Shown: positions 53,881 through 62,614, counted from the first letter of the stretch. The stretch: DNA of 64,000 bases from Neobacillus mesonae (GCA_023715865.1 JAMBOW010000001.1:1178001-1242000); one strand, 5' to 3'. The notes: generated by a model not told the origin, from the letters alone. Translations and numbers: made by a program.

Positions 53881-56508
53881 ATGAGGCGAAGTCGTACTAT
53901 GAAAAAAAGATCTGTTCAAAAGGTGCTGAGTTTGTTGCTAGCAATTGTTGTGATGGCAGGCTTAAGTCTGTACCCTAACTCAACGCTTCAAGCAGCTGAA
54001 GGATCCGGAACTACCATTTCCTCTATGTCCTACTTCTCGGCCGCAGACGGGCCTGTCATTACAAAATCAGGGGTTGGGCAGGCTAGCTACGGTTTTGTGA
54101 TGCCTAAATTCAATGATGGTTCAGCCACCTGGAATGAAGTTGCTCAAGATTTGGGTGTACATGTTAAGGTAAATGGCAACTGGGTAGATATTGATGATGT
54201 CGACAGATTTGTTTATAACCAAAATTGGGGGCATTGGAGCGACGGCGGCCTTAATGGCTATTGGTTTATCATCTCCACAACGACAGAGATTCAGCTATTC
54301 TCCAAGTCCAGTGGAGTTACGCTTGATTATACGCTTGTATTTCAAAACATTAACAAGACAACCATTACGGCTATGACGCCTACACAAGGGCCAGAAATTA
54401 CTGCAGGATTCACAGGCGGGGCAGGCTTTACCTATCCTACGTTCAACAATGACCCGGCAGTCACCTATGAGGCAGTAGCTGATGATTTGAAGGTATATGT
54501 AAAACCGGTAAATATCAGTAAATGGATCGATATTGACAACAATGCGGCCAGCGGCTGGATCTATGATCATAACTTTGGCCAATTCACGGATGGCGGCGGC
54601 GGCTACTGGTTTAACGTAACTGAGACAATCAACGTTAAATTAGAATCGAAGACATCCCAAGCAAATGTCGTATATACGATCCGTTTCAATGAACCTGTAA
54701 GAAATTCATATATCCTTACGCCTTATGAAGGAACAACCTTTACAGCTGATGCTAGCGGTGCTGTTGGGATACCGCTGCCTAAGATTGATGGCAGTGCGCC
54801 AATTGGAACGGAGCTTGGCAACTTCGTGTACCAGATTCAAATCAACGGGCAATGGGTTGACTTGGGGAATTCGAATCAGAGCAGTTTTGTATACTCAGCC
54901 AATGGGTACAACAACCTGTCTGATGCCAATCAGTGGGGGTATTGGTCCGACTATATCTATGGTCTTTGGTTTCAGCCAATCCAGGAGGATATGCAGATTC
55001 GTATCGGCTATCCGCTAAATGGGCAAGCGGGCGGTAACGTCGGCAGCAATTTTGTCAATTATACCTTGATTGGCAATCCAGATGCTCCCCGGCCAGATGT
55101 AACGGATCAAGATGATATTGCAATTGGTACTCCGAGCAATCCAAGTATCGAGGGCATGAATCTCATCTGGCAGGATGAATTTAGCGGAACAACACTTGAT
55201 ATGAACAAATGGAATTATGAACAGGGCTATTATCTTAATGATGACCCCAATACCTGGGGCTGGGGCAATGCGGAGCTGCAGCATTATACAGATAGTACAG
55301 AAAATGTGTTTTTACAGGACGGCAAGTTAAATATCAGAGCTTTGAACGACTCAAAATCCTTTCCGCAGGATCCTAATCGATACGCCCCCTACTCCTCTGG
55401 TAAGCTGAATACCAAAAATCACTTTTCCCTGGAGTACGGCAGAGTCGATTTTCGCGCAAAGCTGCCTACAGGCAATGGCATTTGGCCTGCGCTCTGGATG
55501 CTTCCTGAGGATAACGCTTATGGTGTATGGGCTGCGTCTGGCGAAATAGATATTATGGAAGCCAGAGGACGATTACCCGGCTCGACGAGCGGGGCTGTCC
55601 ACTTTGGAGGAACATGGCCAGCGAATCGATACTTATCTGGCGAATATCACTTCCCAGAGGGTCAAACCATTGCCAATGATTATCATGTATACTCTATCGT
55701 TTGGGAAGAAGATAGCATCAAATGGTATGTGGATGGCAAGTTCTTCTTCAAAGTAACGAATGATCAATGGTATTCTGATGCGGCGCCGAACAATCCGAAC
55801 GCCCCTTTCGATCAGCCTTTCTATCTTATTATGAATCTAGCGATCGGTGGAATGTTTGACGGCGGTATTTCTCCGGGACCTTCTGATATTCCTGCAACCA
55901 TGCAGGTGGATTATGTACGTGTCTATAAAGAAGGCGACAGCCCGAATCCCGGAAATACACCGGTTAGCAGTGTAGCTGTGAATCCAGCGGCAGCACAGGT
56001 AGAGGTCGGACAGAGTGTACAGTTAAATGCAAGCGTGACACCATCTAATGCAGCGAATAAACAGGTCACTTGGTCCGTGGCTAATGCCAGTGTCGCTTCC
56101 GTAAGTCAGAACGGGAATGTTACGGGGCTCGCTCCAGGCACGACTACGGTTACCGCGACAAGCGTGGACGGCGGCAAAACAGCCTCTTCTACGATTACGG
56201 TCGTGCCTGTACCTTCCACCGTCATCGTCATCGGCGATGATATTAAGGGCTTGAAAAAGACCGGCGATGACTTGTTGTTTTATGTCAATGGCGCTACTTT
56301 TGCTGATTTACACTATAAAATCAATAACGGTGTTCAGTTAAATGTTGCCATGACCGCAACGGGGAATGGTAACTATACCTATCCTGTAAACAATTTAAAG
56401 CATGGTGATACTGTCGAGTACTTCTTCACCTATAATCCAGGACAAGGCGCACTCGATACTCCATGGCTCACCTACACCCATGGGGTTACTCAAGGAAGAC
56501 CCGAGTAA
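53881..56508 (+). CDS. Secreted modular GH16 endo-beta-1,3-glucanase (laminarinase)
   Basis: This is an 875-residue exported enzyme. The signal peptide covers about residues 1-39 (STLQAAEG). Three similar modules of about 105-120 residues follow (about 44-155, 156-262 and 263-385), each with a wVDIDD/WIDIDN/WVDLGN strand and a WSDG...YWF-type motif. The GH16 domain at about 420-680 has the catalytic GEIDIMEA near residues 554-561 and opens LIWQDEFSGTTLDMNKWNYE. A BIG2-like Ig domain (about 690-775) and a CBM56-like end (about 780-875, DTPWLTYTHG) complete it. It should cut beta-1,3-glucans such as laminarin or fungal glucan outside the cell. GGGAGG lies 6 bases before the ATG. Confidence 0.92.
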   Translation: MRRSRTMKKRSVQKVLSLLLAIVVMAGLSLYPNSTLQAAEGSGTTISSMSYFSAADGPVITKSGVGQASYGFVMPKFNDGSATWNEVAQDLGVHVKVNGNWVDIDDVDRFVYNQNWGHWSDGGLNGYWFIISTTTEIQLFSKSSGVTLDYTLVFQNINKTTITAMTPTQGPEITAGFTGGAGFTYPTFNNDPAVTYEAVADDLKVYVKPVNISKWIDIDNNAASGWIYDHNFGQFTDGGGGYWFNVTETINVKLESKTSQANVVYTIRFNEPVRNSYILTPYEGTTFTADASGAVGIPLPKIDGSAPIGTELGNFVYQIQINGQWVDLGNSNQSSFVYSANGYNNLSDANQWGYWSDYIYGLWFQPIQEDMQIRIGYPLNGQAGGNVGSNFVNYTLIGNPDAPRPDVTDQDDIAIGTPSNPSIEGMNLIWQDEFSGTTLDMNKWNYEQGYYLNDDPNTWGWGNAELQHYTDSTENVFLQDGKLNIRALNDSKSFPQDPNRYAPYSSGKLNTKNHFSLEYGRVDFRAKLPTGNGIWPALWMLPEDNAYGVWAASGEIDIMEARGRLPGSTSGAVHFGGTWPANRYLSGEYHFPEGQTIANDYHVYSIVWEEDSIKWYVDGKFFFKVTNDQWYSDAAPNNPNAPFDQPFYLIMNLAIGGMFDGGISPGPSDIPATMQVDYVRVYKEGDSPNPGNTPVSSVAVNPAAAQVEVGQSVQLNASVTPSNAANKQVTWSVANASVASVSQNGNVTGLAPGTTTVTATSVDGGKTASSTITVVPVPSTVIVIGDDIKGLKKTGDDLLFYVNGATFADLHYKINNGVQLNVAMTATGNGNYTYPVNNLKHGDTVEYFFTYNPGQGALDTPWLTYTHGVTQGRPE

Positions 56509-56543
56509 AATAAGGCGATTTCAAGTTAGATCATAGTTATTTA

Positions 56544-56575
56544 TTAAGCCCTACTTAATGATAAGGAGGGCTTAA
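56544..56575. terminator. Hairpin between GH16 and the convergent LRR gene
   Basis: TTAAGCCCT and AGGGCTTAA form a 9-bp perfect stem with a 14-base loop and AT-rich flanks on both sides. It could serve both converging genes. Confidence 0.7.
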
Positions 56576-56605
56576 TTATATAGACGGTATGGAATGTTTC
56601 TTAAG

Positions 56606-57661
56606 TCAACTGTTCTTCATTAAGCGCATGTATAGTGAATCCATGGATACATTAACATACTCTAGCTGCTTCATACGCTTTAGAAAAGCAGGCTTTTTCT
56701 CTATTAGACAATTTTCCACGTCAAGCATTTTGAGACGCTTCAGCTTTTCCAGTTCAATGGGAAGATCTTTAATAGAGGTGTATTTAATGGTGAGCTGCTC
56801 CAACTGCTCCAGCTCTCCGATTTCTGCTGGAAGATGGTTTATACCGATCTCTTCTTTCGGCTTTGGGCGCCATCCGGAAGCTGGGCGATCCGAACTGGCA
56901 CAACTTATGTGAAGTTCTCTAAGATTCTGCAATCTGGCAATGGAGGCGGGTATACTTTCCAGGTCGGCTGTCATTATTTTTAAGCGTTCCAGTTTACTTA
57001 AATCAAATAATTCCTCTGGCAATCGATAAAGATCCTGTTCAAAGATTTCTAATTCGCGTAGTTCCGTCAGTTCTTGAATTCGCTCGGGCAGCTCGGACAG
57101 TTTATACCCGCTTATGTACAGCCAGTCCGTGCTATGCTTGATTGCATCATCCAACAGACGTTGAAAGTCCCGATGAGCATTAATTTCTATAAAAAGTCCT
57201 GTGATCTGGTCCATCAATTTAACTGCTTCTTCTTCAGTTACCTCTATTCCGTAGGTACGTTCATGTACTACCGAATAAAGATAGTCTCCGCCGCCCGCTT
57301 TTATGAAGCACAGATCCTCCGGCAGGTTAGGATAAATCCAATCCGAAAAGCGGTCTGCAAATTTCTTTAGCACTTGCCCGCTTTCTTCGCAACTCTTATA
57401 AAAATAGTAGGTTCCTGAGCTATAAAAGGCGTGACTACGATAGGTTTCTCTAGTTTGTATGACTTCATCCATATCGCCATCTTGAATAACAATTGACTTC
57501 ATTAAATAGGGTTTGAGAGCTTCCAAAACGCTTAAATAGTTTTGATCATTAACTGATGAAATCCCCGGCTTTTCTCCAAGTACAAAACATTCGGAGTTCT
57601 GTATTGCCAAGTCTATGACTTGCGGGTAGGATTCACCTCTTGGGTCCGTGTACATTCTCAT
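56606..57661 (-). CDS. Leucine-rich-repeat protein
   Basis: This is a 351-residue protein without a signal peptide. Residues 1-170 are a mixed domain I do not recognise. From about 180 on there are six or so LRR units of roughly 23 residues (LSELPERIQELTELRELEI, LYRLPEELFDLSKLERLKI, LESIPASIARLQNLRELHI, and so on). These are close to the plant Ras-group or disease-resistance type consensus (LPxxIxxLxxLxxL). LRR arcs bind proteins; the partner is unknown. GGGAGG precedes the ATG. A stretch at about 255-275 (SSDRPASGWRPKPKEE) interrupts the repeats. Confidence 0.85.
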   Translation of the reverse strand: MRMYTDPRGESYPQVIDLAIQNSECFVLGEKPGISSVNDQNYLSVLEALKPYLMKSIVIQDGDMDEVIQTRETYRSHAFYSSGTYYFYKSCEESGQVLKKFADRFSDWIYPNLPEDLCFIKAGGGDYLYSVVHERTYGIEVTEEEAVKLMDQITGLFIEINAHRDFQRLLDDAIKHSTDWLYISGYKLSELPERIQELTELRELEIFEQDLYRLPEELFDLSKLERLKIMTADLESIPASIARLQNLRELHISCASSDRPASGWRPKPKEEIGINHLPAEIGELEQLEQLTIKYTSIKDLPIELEKLKRLKMLDVENCLIEKKPAFLKRMKQLEYVNVSMDSLYMRLMKNS

Positions 57662-57734
57662 TTCGCCTATCCTCCCTTCTATTAAAATAGTACTTTCTAT
57701 TATAATAGAGTGTCCCGCTCATTTTGGACATGAA

Positions 57735-58334
57735 TCATTTTCGATTCTTAATCTCATGTTTCCATAAACCATGCTGACTGCAGTTAAAATACAGCGTTCC
57801 TCCTCCGTACATTTTAGGAAAACGAAGTTCAGAATTTTGTTCCGGATACAATTTTACGAACAGCAGTCTGTCATAAGAAACGTATGCTACAAATGAAATA
57901 TAATGGCCTTTGTTCATCTCATGCTGAAAAGTTACATAAAAATCATTCTCAATTTCTTCTAGGGTCAGCTTATGATCCATATCCTCCGATTTTGCACTAA
58001 GCGGCTTTAATATTCGCCCGCAGCAAGAAATATGACCTGCTCCCGTGCTCGTAATCACATTTCCACAGCTTTGGCAGTTGTAAAAATGAATTCGTTTCAA
58101 ATTCCCATTATCCTGGTCGTTAAGCTGCAGGTCTCCTGATAAAATCTCCTCAATATTGACACCTAATACGCTGGAGAGCTGGCTGAGCAGCGTAACATCT
58201 GGACACCCCAGCCCGCGTTCCCACTTAGAAATGGTCTTGTCACTAATATTTAACTGAAGGGCTAATTCGTTTTGAGTCATATTTTTTTCTTTACGAAGAT
58301 TTAGGATCAACTGTCCTACTCTATTACAATCCAT
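57735..58334 (-). CDS. XRE regulator with desulforedoxin-like metal-binding domain
   Basis: This is a 199-residue protein. Residues about 5-65 are an XRE/Cro helix-turn-helix (LILNLRKEKNMTQNELALQL, then ISDKTISKWERGLGCPDVTLL). Residues about 85-110 contain YNCQSCGNVITSTGAGHISCCGR, a Cys-X2-Cys ... Cys-Cys arrangement like desulforedoxin/desulfoferrodoxin. The remainder (HYISFVAYVSYDRLLFVKLYPEQ, YFNCSQHGLWKHE) looks like the beta-sandwich of superoxide reductase. The protein may sense iron, zinc or redox state. The ATG at 58334 has GAGGTG 8 bases upstream and is preferred over the GTG at 58343. Confidence 0.85.
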   Translation of the reverse strand: MDCNRVGQLILNLRKEKNMTQNELALQLNISDKTISKWERGLGCPDVTLLSQLSSVLGVNIEEILSGDLQLNDQDNGNLKRIHFYNCQSCGNVITSTGAGHISCCGRILKPLSAKSEDMDHKLTLEEIENDFYVTFQHEMNKGHYISFVAYVSYDRLLFVKLYPEQNSELRFPKMYGGGTLYFNCSQHGLWKHEIKNRK

Positions 58335-58462
58335 ATTGTTCACCTCTGTTACCAGAGTAGTATTTTAGGGCTTAATTTACAATAAACGCTCCGTAGAGTC
58401 ATACATCTCCCCGCCCAATATTTTTCTATTATCCATTAACTGTACCTGTACTGTACCCCATC

Positions 58463-59338
58463 TTAAAGCAAGTGTCGAATGAACCAAGGCTTAATTAATG
58501 GTAACACTGCAGCTGGCTGCATGGCTTGTGTATGATCCATCTGATTGCCCTTTAGAAGCTCAACATCCCAGCCTAATTGAATCAAATTCTCCTTATTTTT
58601 ATTTAGTAAACCCGCGATATCAACCGTAACATTTCCAAAATTTCTACCGTAAACAATTGTGTCTTTTTCACCAGCAAAGGCGAGCCTCGGTAAATTTAAC
58701 TGGTGCTGAATACTATGATCATTAAAAGTCATAAGACTCTGGTACAAAGTAACAAATTGAGAAGTGACACAGGAGTCCATTGTTACCGTCATATTGTCCC
58801 AATCCAATTCATCAGGATATTGTGGATTTCCGGCATCCTTAGCGTCTTTAGCTGCTTGTTTCTGATTGTTCAAGGCTAGTGTGTGAGTTTTATTCGTTAC
58901 AATCATCATTTCTTTATAGGGACCATCATAAGGGGGAAAGCCCCCCATCACCAAACTGTCCAGACGACTTGTTCTGATGGCTAATTGTAATCCTATGAGT
59001 GCAAGCCATGAATATCCGTAATAACTAAAAGACTTAACATTCATTTCATCTGCGATATAGAGAAGATCCTTCACGATCTTTTCTGCAGTTAGATTTTCCA
59101 CTGGATGCTGAAATAAAAGACCTTCATAATCGAAATAAACAACCTGGAAAGTATCAGCAAGACCTTCAACAAAATGTTTGCCTAACTCAGGGTCCATCCC
59201 CCACTGCTTTAAGCTCTCTGCTTCCTTACCGTACACCGATTTTTTTGCGATAGGTAACATGATCGTCGGTCGATTTGGTACTCCGATTACACCTGCCTCT
59301 ATTACCGAATGGTTACTTAAGCGTATCCTCTTTTTCAA
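58463..59338 (-). CDS. Alpha/beta hydrolase
   Basis: This is a 291-residue alpha/beta-hydrolase-fold protein. The nucleophile elbow is YGYSWLALIG, so the motif is GYSWL rather than GxSxG; the second Gly is replaced by Leu. The acid strand is RLAFAGEKDTIVYG and a likely catalytic His lies in NQMDHTQAMQ. VYFDYEGLLFQHP is the beta4 region. The substrate is unknown. The TTG start at 59338 is preferred since AAAGGAGAGG lies 7 bases upstream; the longer frame to 59386 has no such site. It is divergent from the double-MerR regulator at 59496 with about 155 bases between. Confidence 0.75.
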   Translation of the reverse strand: MKKRIRLSNHSVIEAGVIGVPNRPTIMLPIAKKSVYGKEAESLKQWGMDPELGKHFVEGLADTFQVVYFDYEGLLFQHPVENLTAEKIVKDLLYIADEMNVKSFSYYGYSWLALIGLQLAIRTSRLDSLVMGGFPPYDGPYKEMMIVTNKTHTLALNNQKQAAKDAKDAGNPQYPDELDWDNMTVTMDSCVTSQFVTLYQSLMTFNDHSIQHQLNLPRLAFAGEKDTIVYGRNFGNVTVDIAGLLNKNKENLIQLGWDVELLKGNQMDHTQAMQPAAVLPLIKPWFIRHLL

Positions 59339-59495
59339 TAGCTGTCCTCTCCTTTGCATCTTATAGATTAATCGTATAACATTCATGCAATATTTCGGTT
59401 CGCCGCTTACTAAGCCTTGATTTTCCCTCCATATTTCGTTTCAATATTGTTGTAGCACTTGAAGGTTTTACTTTAAAGTTATGGAGTGAATATAG

Positions 59496-60203
59496 ATGGA
59501 TACGATGTATACACCGATGCAGATTGCTAAAAAACTGAATGTCAGCACGACAACGCTGCGAAGGTATGAGGAACAAGACTTAATTCCCTCTGTACCAAGG
59601 ACTGTCAGCAACCGCAGATGCTACACAGCCATTCATATACAGGCATTTGTTACCATTCGGTCGTTATTAAAAGGATATGAGATTCCGGTTGTATACGATG
59701 TGATGAGAGAGATTAAGCATGGGAATATTGAGCATGCGCTATGGATTCTTAATCAAGAGCAGCATAACATTCAAGCGGAAAAACGAAGGTTAGAGGAAGT
59801 ATTACTTATGCTTCAGAATACGGATTTGTCGAAATATAATGACTACAATACAAAAGATCTCATGACAATCGGAGAAGCTGCAAAATTCGCGGGGGTTAGG
59901 CCATCAGCCATTCGGCATTGGGAACAAGAGGGGTTAATTGACTCAAGAAGAATTAAAGAAAACGGCTATAGAGTGTTTACTCTAACGGAATTAAGAAAAA
60001 TCATTCTTATCAGCAGCTTAAGAAGGACTGTGTATTATATCGAAAACATCAAGCAGCTATTGAATGAATTGGAAACTCAAAACTACAAAAAAGTAGAACA
60101 AACCTTTCATCTGGCTTCAGAAAAGTTAAACAGTCTATTAATGAAGCAATTTTTCGGAATTGCAGAGCTCATGAAATATGTAGAATTCTATTTGCGAAAT
60201 TAA
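59496..60203 (+). CDS. Transcriptional regulator with two MerR-type DNA-binding domains
   Basis: This is a 235-residue protein with two MerR winged helices. The first covers residues 6-72 (TPMQIAKKLNVSTTTLRRYEEQDLI). The second covers about 122-190 (MTIGEAAKFAGVRPSAIRHWEQEGLI, ending YRVFTLTELRKI). A coiled-coil-like helix (HNIQAEKRRLEEVLLMLQ) lies between. Classical MerR proteins have one such domain and dimerise. It is head-to-head with the alpha/beta hydrolase gene, its likely target. GGAGTG precedes the ATG. It ends over the stop of the convergent gene at 60200. The inducer is unknown; there is no conserved metal-binding cysteine set. Confidence 0.88.
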   Translation: MDTMYTPMQIAKKLNVSTTTLRRYEEQDLIPSVPRTVSNRRCYTAIHIQAFVTIRSLLKGYEIPVVYDVMREIKHGNIEHALWILNQEQHNIQAEKRRLEEVLLMLQNTDLSKYNDYNTKDLMTIGEAAKFAGVRPSAIRHWEQEGLIDSRRIKENGYRVFTLTELRKIILISSLRRTVYYIENIKQLLNELETQNYKKVEQTFHLASEKLNSLLMKQFFGIAELMKYVEFYLRN

Positions 60204-60814
60204 CATAATAGAGAATCCAGCTCAGACAATAACCTCAAATAAGTCTCTACTAATTGTTCTTTTTTATCATTTGTCCAGTTATAGGCCGGGTGTTCTTTAT
60301 CCTTCTCTAGGATACTCAATATATACTCTTCAATTTCCTCTTTTGTTGGGTTAGAGTCACAATCCTCCTTCATTACATTATAAAAGACAATCAAGAGTGA
60401 ATTTAAAATATCGACGAAAACCGTTAAAGAAACTTCTCCATTTATATTGATCTTCGTTGAAGAGCTATTGGACACAGAAAAAATAGCAAGCTCGCAAAGG
60501 TTGCTAAGTATATTGGAGTATGTATTACCTATTACCACACAATAGCGGATATCAGCTATCAAGAAAAACTCTGGCATTACATTGTACATATATTGATTCG
60601 TTGAGGAGGTAAAAAAAGCAGCAAGATTTGTGTATGACTTTCTTATCGGATCTAGGATTTTTTGAATATCGATCAAAGCGCTTTGATCGTTCGTTTCTTT
60701 AAACCTAATAAGATTAGCTTTAAGATCACCAAGAACCTCGTCACTGCCTAACAACATCATATTGTCTAGGTTTTTCTTAAGCTTGGCTTTAAATTCTTCT
60801 AAGTAATCCATCAT
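60200..60814 (-). CDS. Hypothetical helical protein
   Basis: This is a 204-residue mostly helical soluble protein with a basic N-terminus (EEFKAKLKKNLDNMMLL) and an acidic C-terminus (PTKEEIEEYILSILEKDKEH). I do not recognise a family, and no membrane segment is convincing. AAGGTGG lies 5 bases before the ATG. It is convergent with the MerR-type gene; the two stops overlap. It lies downstream of the threonine aldolase gene on the same strand but is separated by a hairpin. Confidence 0.55.
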   Translation of the reverse strand: MMDYLEEFKAKLKKNLDNMMLLGSDEVLGDLKANLIRFKETNDQSALIDIQKILDPIRKSYTNLAAFFTSSTNQYMYNVMPEFFLIADIRYCVVIGNTYSNILSNLCELAIFSVSNSSSTKININGEVSLTVFVDILNSLLIVFYNVMKEDCDSNPTKEEIEEYILSILEKDKEHPAYNWTNDKKEQLVETYLRLLSELDSLLC

Positions 60815-60887
60815 TCATTCCACCTTTATGCAAAGTTGAATCTGCTCTGTATCATCATCAGGATTGTCTCTTTATATTCTAGCATGA

Positions 60888-60926
60888 AAGGCTCTGCCGA
60901 GTCTTTTACCGACTTAGCAGAGCCTT
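60888..60926. terminator. Hairpin after the threonine aldolase gene
   Basis: AAGGCTCTGC and GCAGAGCCTT form a 10-bp stem extended by AGTC/GACT pairing. The T-run is modest on both strands. It ends the leftward marR-aldolase transcript. Confidence 0.75.
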
Positions 60927-60984
60927 ATATTTTCAACCTGTTACTCGTATAATCATAAATCCAAAGCCAATGATCTTGAACTGC

Positions 60985-62019
60985 TTAGAGTGCTTTAATA
61001 TCTTGTACTAATTTGTCGACATTTTCTTTTTTCGTTGCCCAGCTGGTGCAGAATCGCACCGCACTATGGTCAGCATCGATCTTTTCCCAGAATGTAAAGG
61101 AATATGCTGTACTTAATTTCTTAAGCACATCATTCGGTAAAATCGGGAACTGCTGATTGGTATAAGAATCGAACAATAAGGAAAAACCTTTGTCTAGAAA
61201 AGCTTCACGGATCTTCATAGCCAGATCAACCGCATGCTTCGATATTTCGAAATAAAGGCTGTCTTCAAACAAGGTTTCGAACTGAATGCCCAGCAGTCTT
61301 CCTTTTGCAAGCAGACCACCCCGTTGTTTAATTAGGTAACGGAAATCCTTTTTGAGTGTGTTATTGGTGATGACCACAGATTCTCCGAACATAGCCCCGA
61401 CCTTCGTGCCCCCGATATAAAACATGTCGCATAGTCTCGCAATATCAGCTAGCGTTAAATCGCTTCCTTTAGCAACAAGTCCATATCCCAGCCTTGCTCC
61501 GTCCAGCACCAGAGGCAAACCGCATTCCCGGCACACTTTACTTAATGCTTCAAGCTCGGATTTGCTATAAGTCGTTCCATTCTCGGTAGGATGAGAAATA
61601 TACACCAGACCTGGCTGCACGGTGTGCTCAGGAGCGGCATCGTTATAATGAGCATCATACAATTGTTTGACCTGCTCTGCCGTTATTTTCCCATCTTCGC
61701 TCGGCAAACATAGCACTTTGTGTCCCGTGGCCTCGATGGCTCCCGTTTCATGGACCGCGATATGCCCGGATACTGCCGCCACTGCACCTTGATATGGTCG
61801 TAAAATCGAAGCGATCATCGTCGTATTTGTCTGTGTACCTCCAACAAGAAAGTGTACATCCGCATCAGGAGCCTGGGATGCGCTTCGGATATAATTCCTC
61901 GCCGTTTCACAATGTGCGTCCGTACCATAACCGGATGTTTGTTCCTCATTCGTTTCCCACAATCTTTTCAAAATGCGCTCATGTGCGCCTTCCGTATAGT
62001 CGTTCTCAAATCGAATCAT
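60985..62019 (-). CDS. Low-specificity L-threonine aldolase
   Basis: This is a 344-residue PLP enzyme of the aspartate aminotransferase fold. The PLP lysine is Lys206 in YIGGTKVGAMFGE. LVLDGARLGYG holds the pyridine-nitrogen Asp, and HIAVHETGAIEATGHKV carries the ring-stacking His. Such enzymes split threonine or allo-threonine to glycine and acetaldehyde; related members cleave other beta-hydroxy amino acids. It overlaps the upstream marR gene by 14 bases, so the pair is one operon under MarR control. This is an unusual partner for an aldolase and suggests regulation by a small aromatic or amino-acid-derived signal. Confidence 0.88.
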   Translation of the reverse strand: MIRFENDYTEGAHERILKRLWETNEEQTSGYGTDAHCETARNYIRSASQAPDADVHFLVGGTQTNTTMIASILRPYQGAVAAVSGHIAVHETGAIEATGHKVLCLPSEDGKITAEQVKQLYDAHYNDAAPEHTVQPGLVYISHPTENGTTYSKSELEALSKVCRECGLPLVLDGARLGYGLVAKGSDLTLADIARLCDMFYIGGTKVGAMFGESVVITNNTLKKDFRYLIKQRGGLLAKGRLLGIQFETLFEDSLYFEISKHAVDLAMKIREAFLDKGFSLLFDSYTNQQFPILPNDVLKKLSTAYSFTFWEKIDADHSAVRFCTSWATKKENVDKLVQDIKAL

Positions 62020-62464
62020 CCTGTTTCCTCTCCGCCTTGTTTAATGTATTTTGAATGAACAGCATGGAACTATGTAATTCCTCAATTTCTTGTTGTGACA
62101 ACCCCTGCAGGATATGGATGATTTGTTCGTCGGATTTTTCATTTAGCTTCTTGAAAAGGGCATTTCCTTTGTCCGTCAATCGAATCAGGCTTATTCTGCT
62201 GTCTGAAGGAGAATTTGACTTGTTCAGCAAACCGTCTCTCGAAAGCTTTGCAACAATCCTGCTCATGTAGCTGCGATCTATATCCAGCTTATCGACCAGA
62301 TGATTCGCAATGCACTCTCCTCTGAAACCAATCTCTAAAATGACGCGTGCTTCAGTTAAAGAATATCCGGTTTGAAAGACATGTTTATCAAGAATCCCCA
62401 GTATATTGGTATAGTACCTGTTAAATGTACGTATATCCGAAATCATCTTTTTGTCCAGATTCAT
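62006..62464 (-). CDS. MarR-family transcriptional regulator
   Basis: This is a 152-residue MarR protein. The winged helix is ECIANHLVDKLDIDRSYMSRIVAKLSRDGLLNKSNSPSDSR in two parts, with the wing ISLIRLTDKGNALF. The N- and C-terminal helices form the dimer interface. The ATG at 62464 has AAGGAGG 5 bases upstream. Its end overlaps the aldolase start. Two near-identical palindromic sites lie in its promoter, so autorepression is very likely. Confidence 0.92.
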   Translation of the reverse strand: MNLDKKMISDIRTFNRYYTNILGILDKHVFQTGYSLTEARVILEIGFRGECIANHLVDKLDIDRSYMSRIVAKLSRDGLLNKSNSPSDSRISLIRLTDKGNALFKKLNEKSDEQIIHILQGLSQQEIEELHSSMLFIQNTLNKAERKQDDSI

Positions 62465-62481
62465 GCCTTCCTCCTTCATTA

Positions 62482-62529
62482 GTGGACTTAGTCAACATTA
62501 GTTTAGATGGTTTAGTGGACTCAGTCAAC
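62482..62529 (-). promoter_or_regulatory. marR promoter with two palindromic operators
   Basis: GTGGACTTAGTCAAC (62482-62496) and GTGGACTCAGTCAAC (62515-62529) are 33 bases apart, each a 7-1-7 palindrome with one mismatch. On the minus strand TTGACT (62523-62528) is a -35 inside the upstream copy; TAAACT (62500-62505) is a -10 after 17 bases. The second copy covers the transcription start. Confidence 0.8.
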
Positions 62530-62562
62530 AATTCAATTTTAATACTAAGCATATTTCTATAT

Positions 62563-62595
62563 AAAAAGAAGCAGCTGCGCTTGGCAGTCTGCTTC
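62563..62595 (-). terminator. Terminator of the last lplA-type gene
   Basis: On the minus strand GAAGCAG and CTGCTTC arms with inner CTGC/GCAG pairing run into TTTTTATA, 20 bases past the stop at 62615. Confidence 0.85.
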
Positions 62596-62614
62596 TCATT
62601 TATCGTTTAGTATA

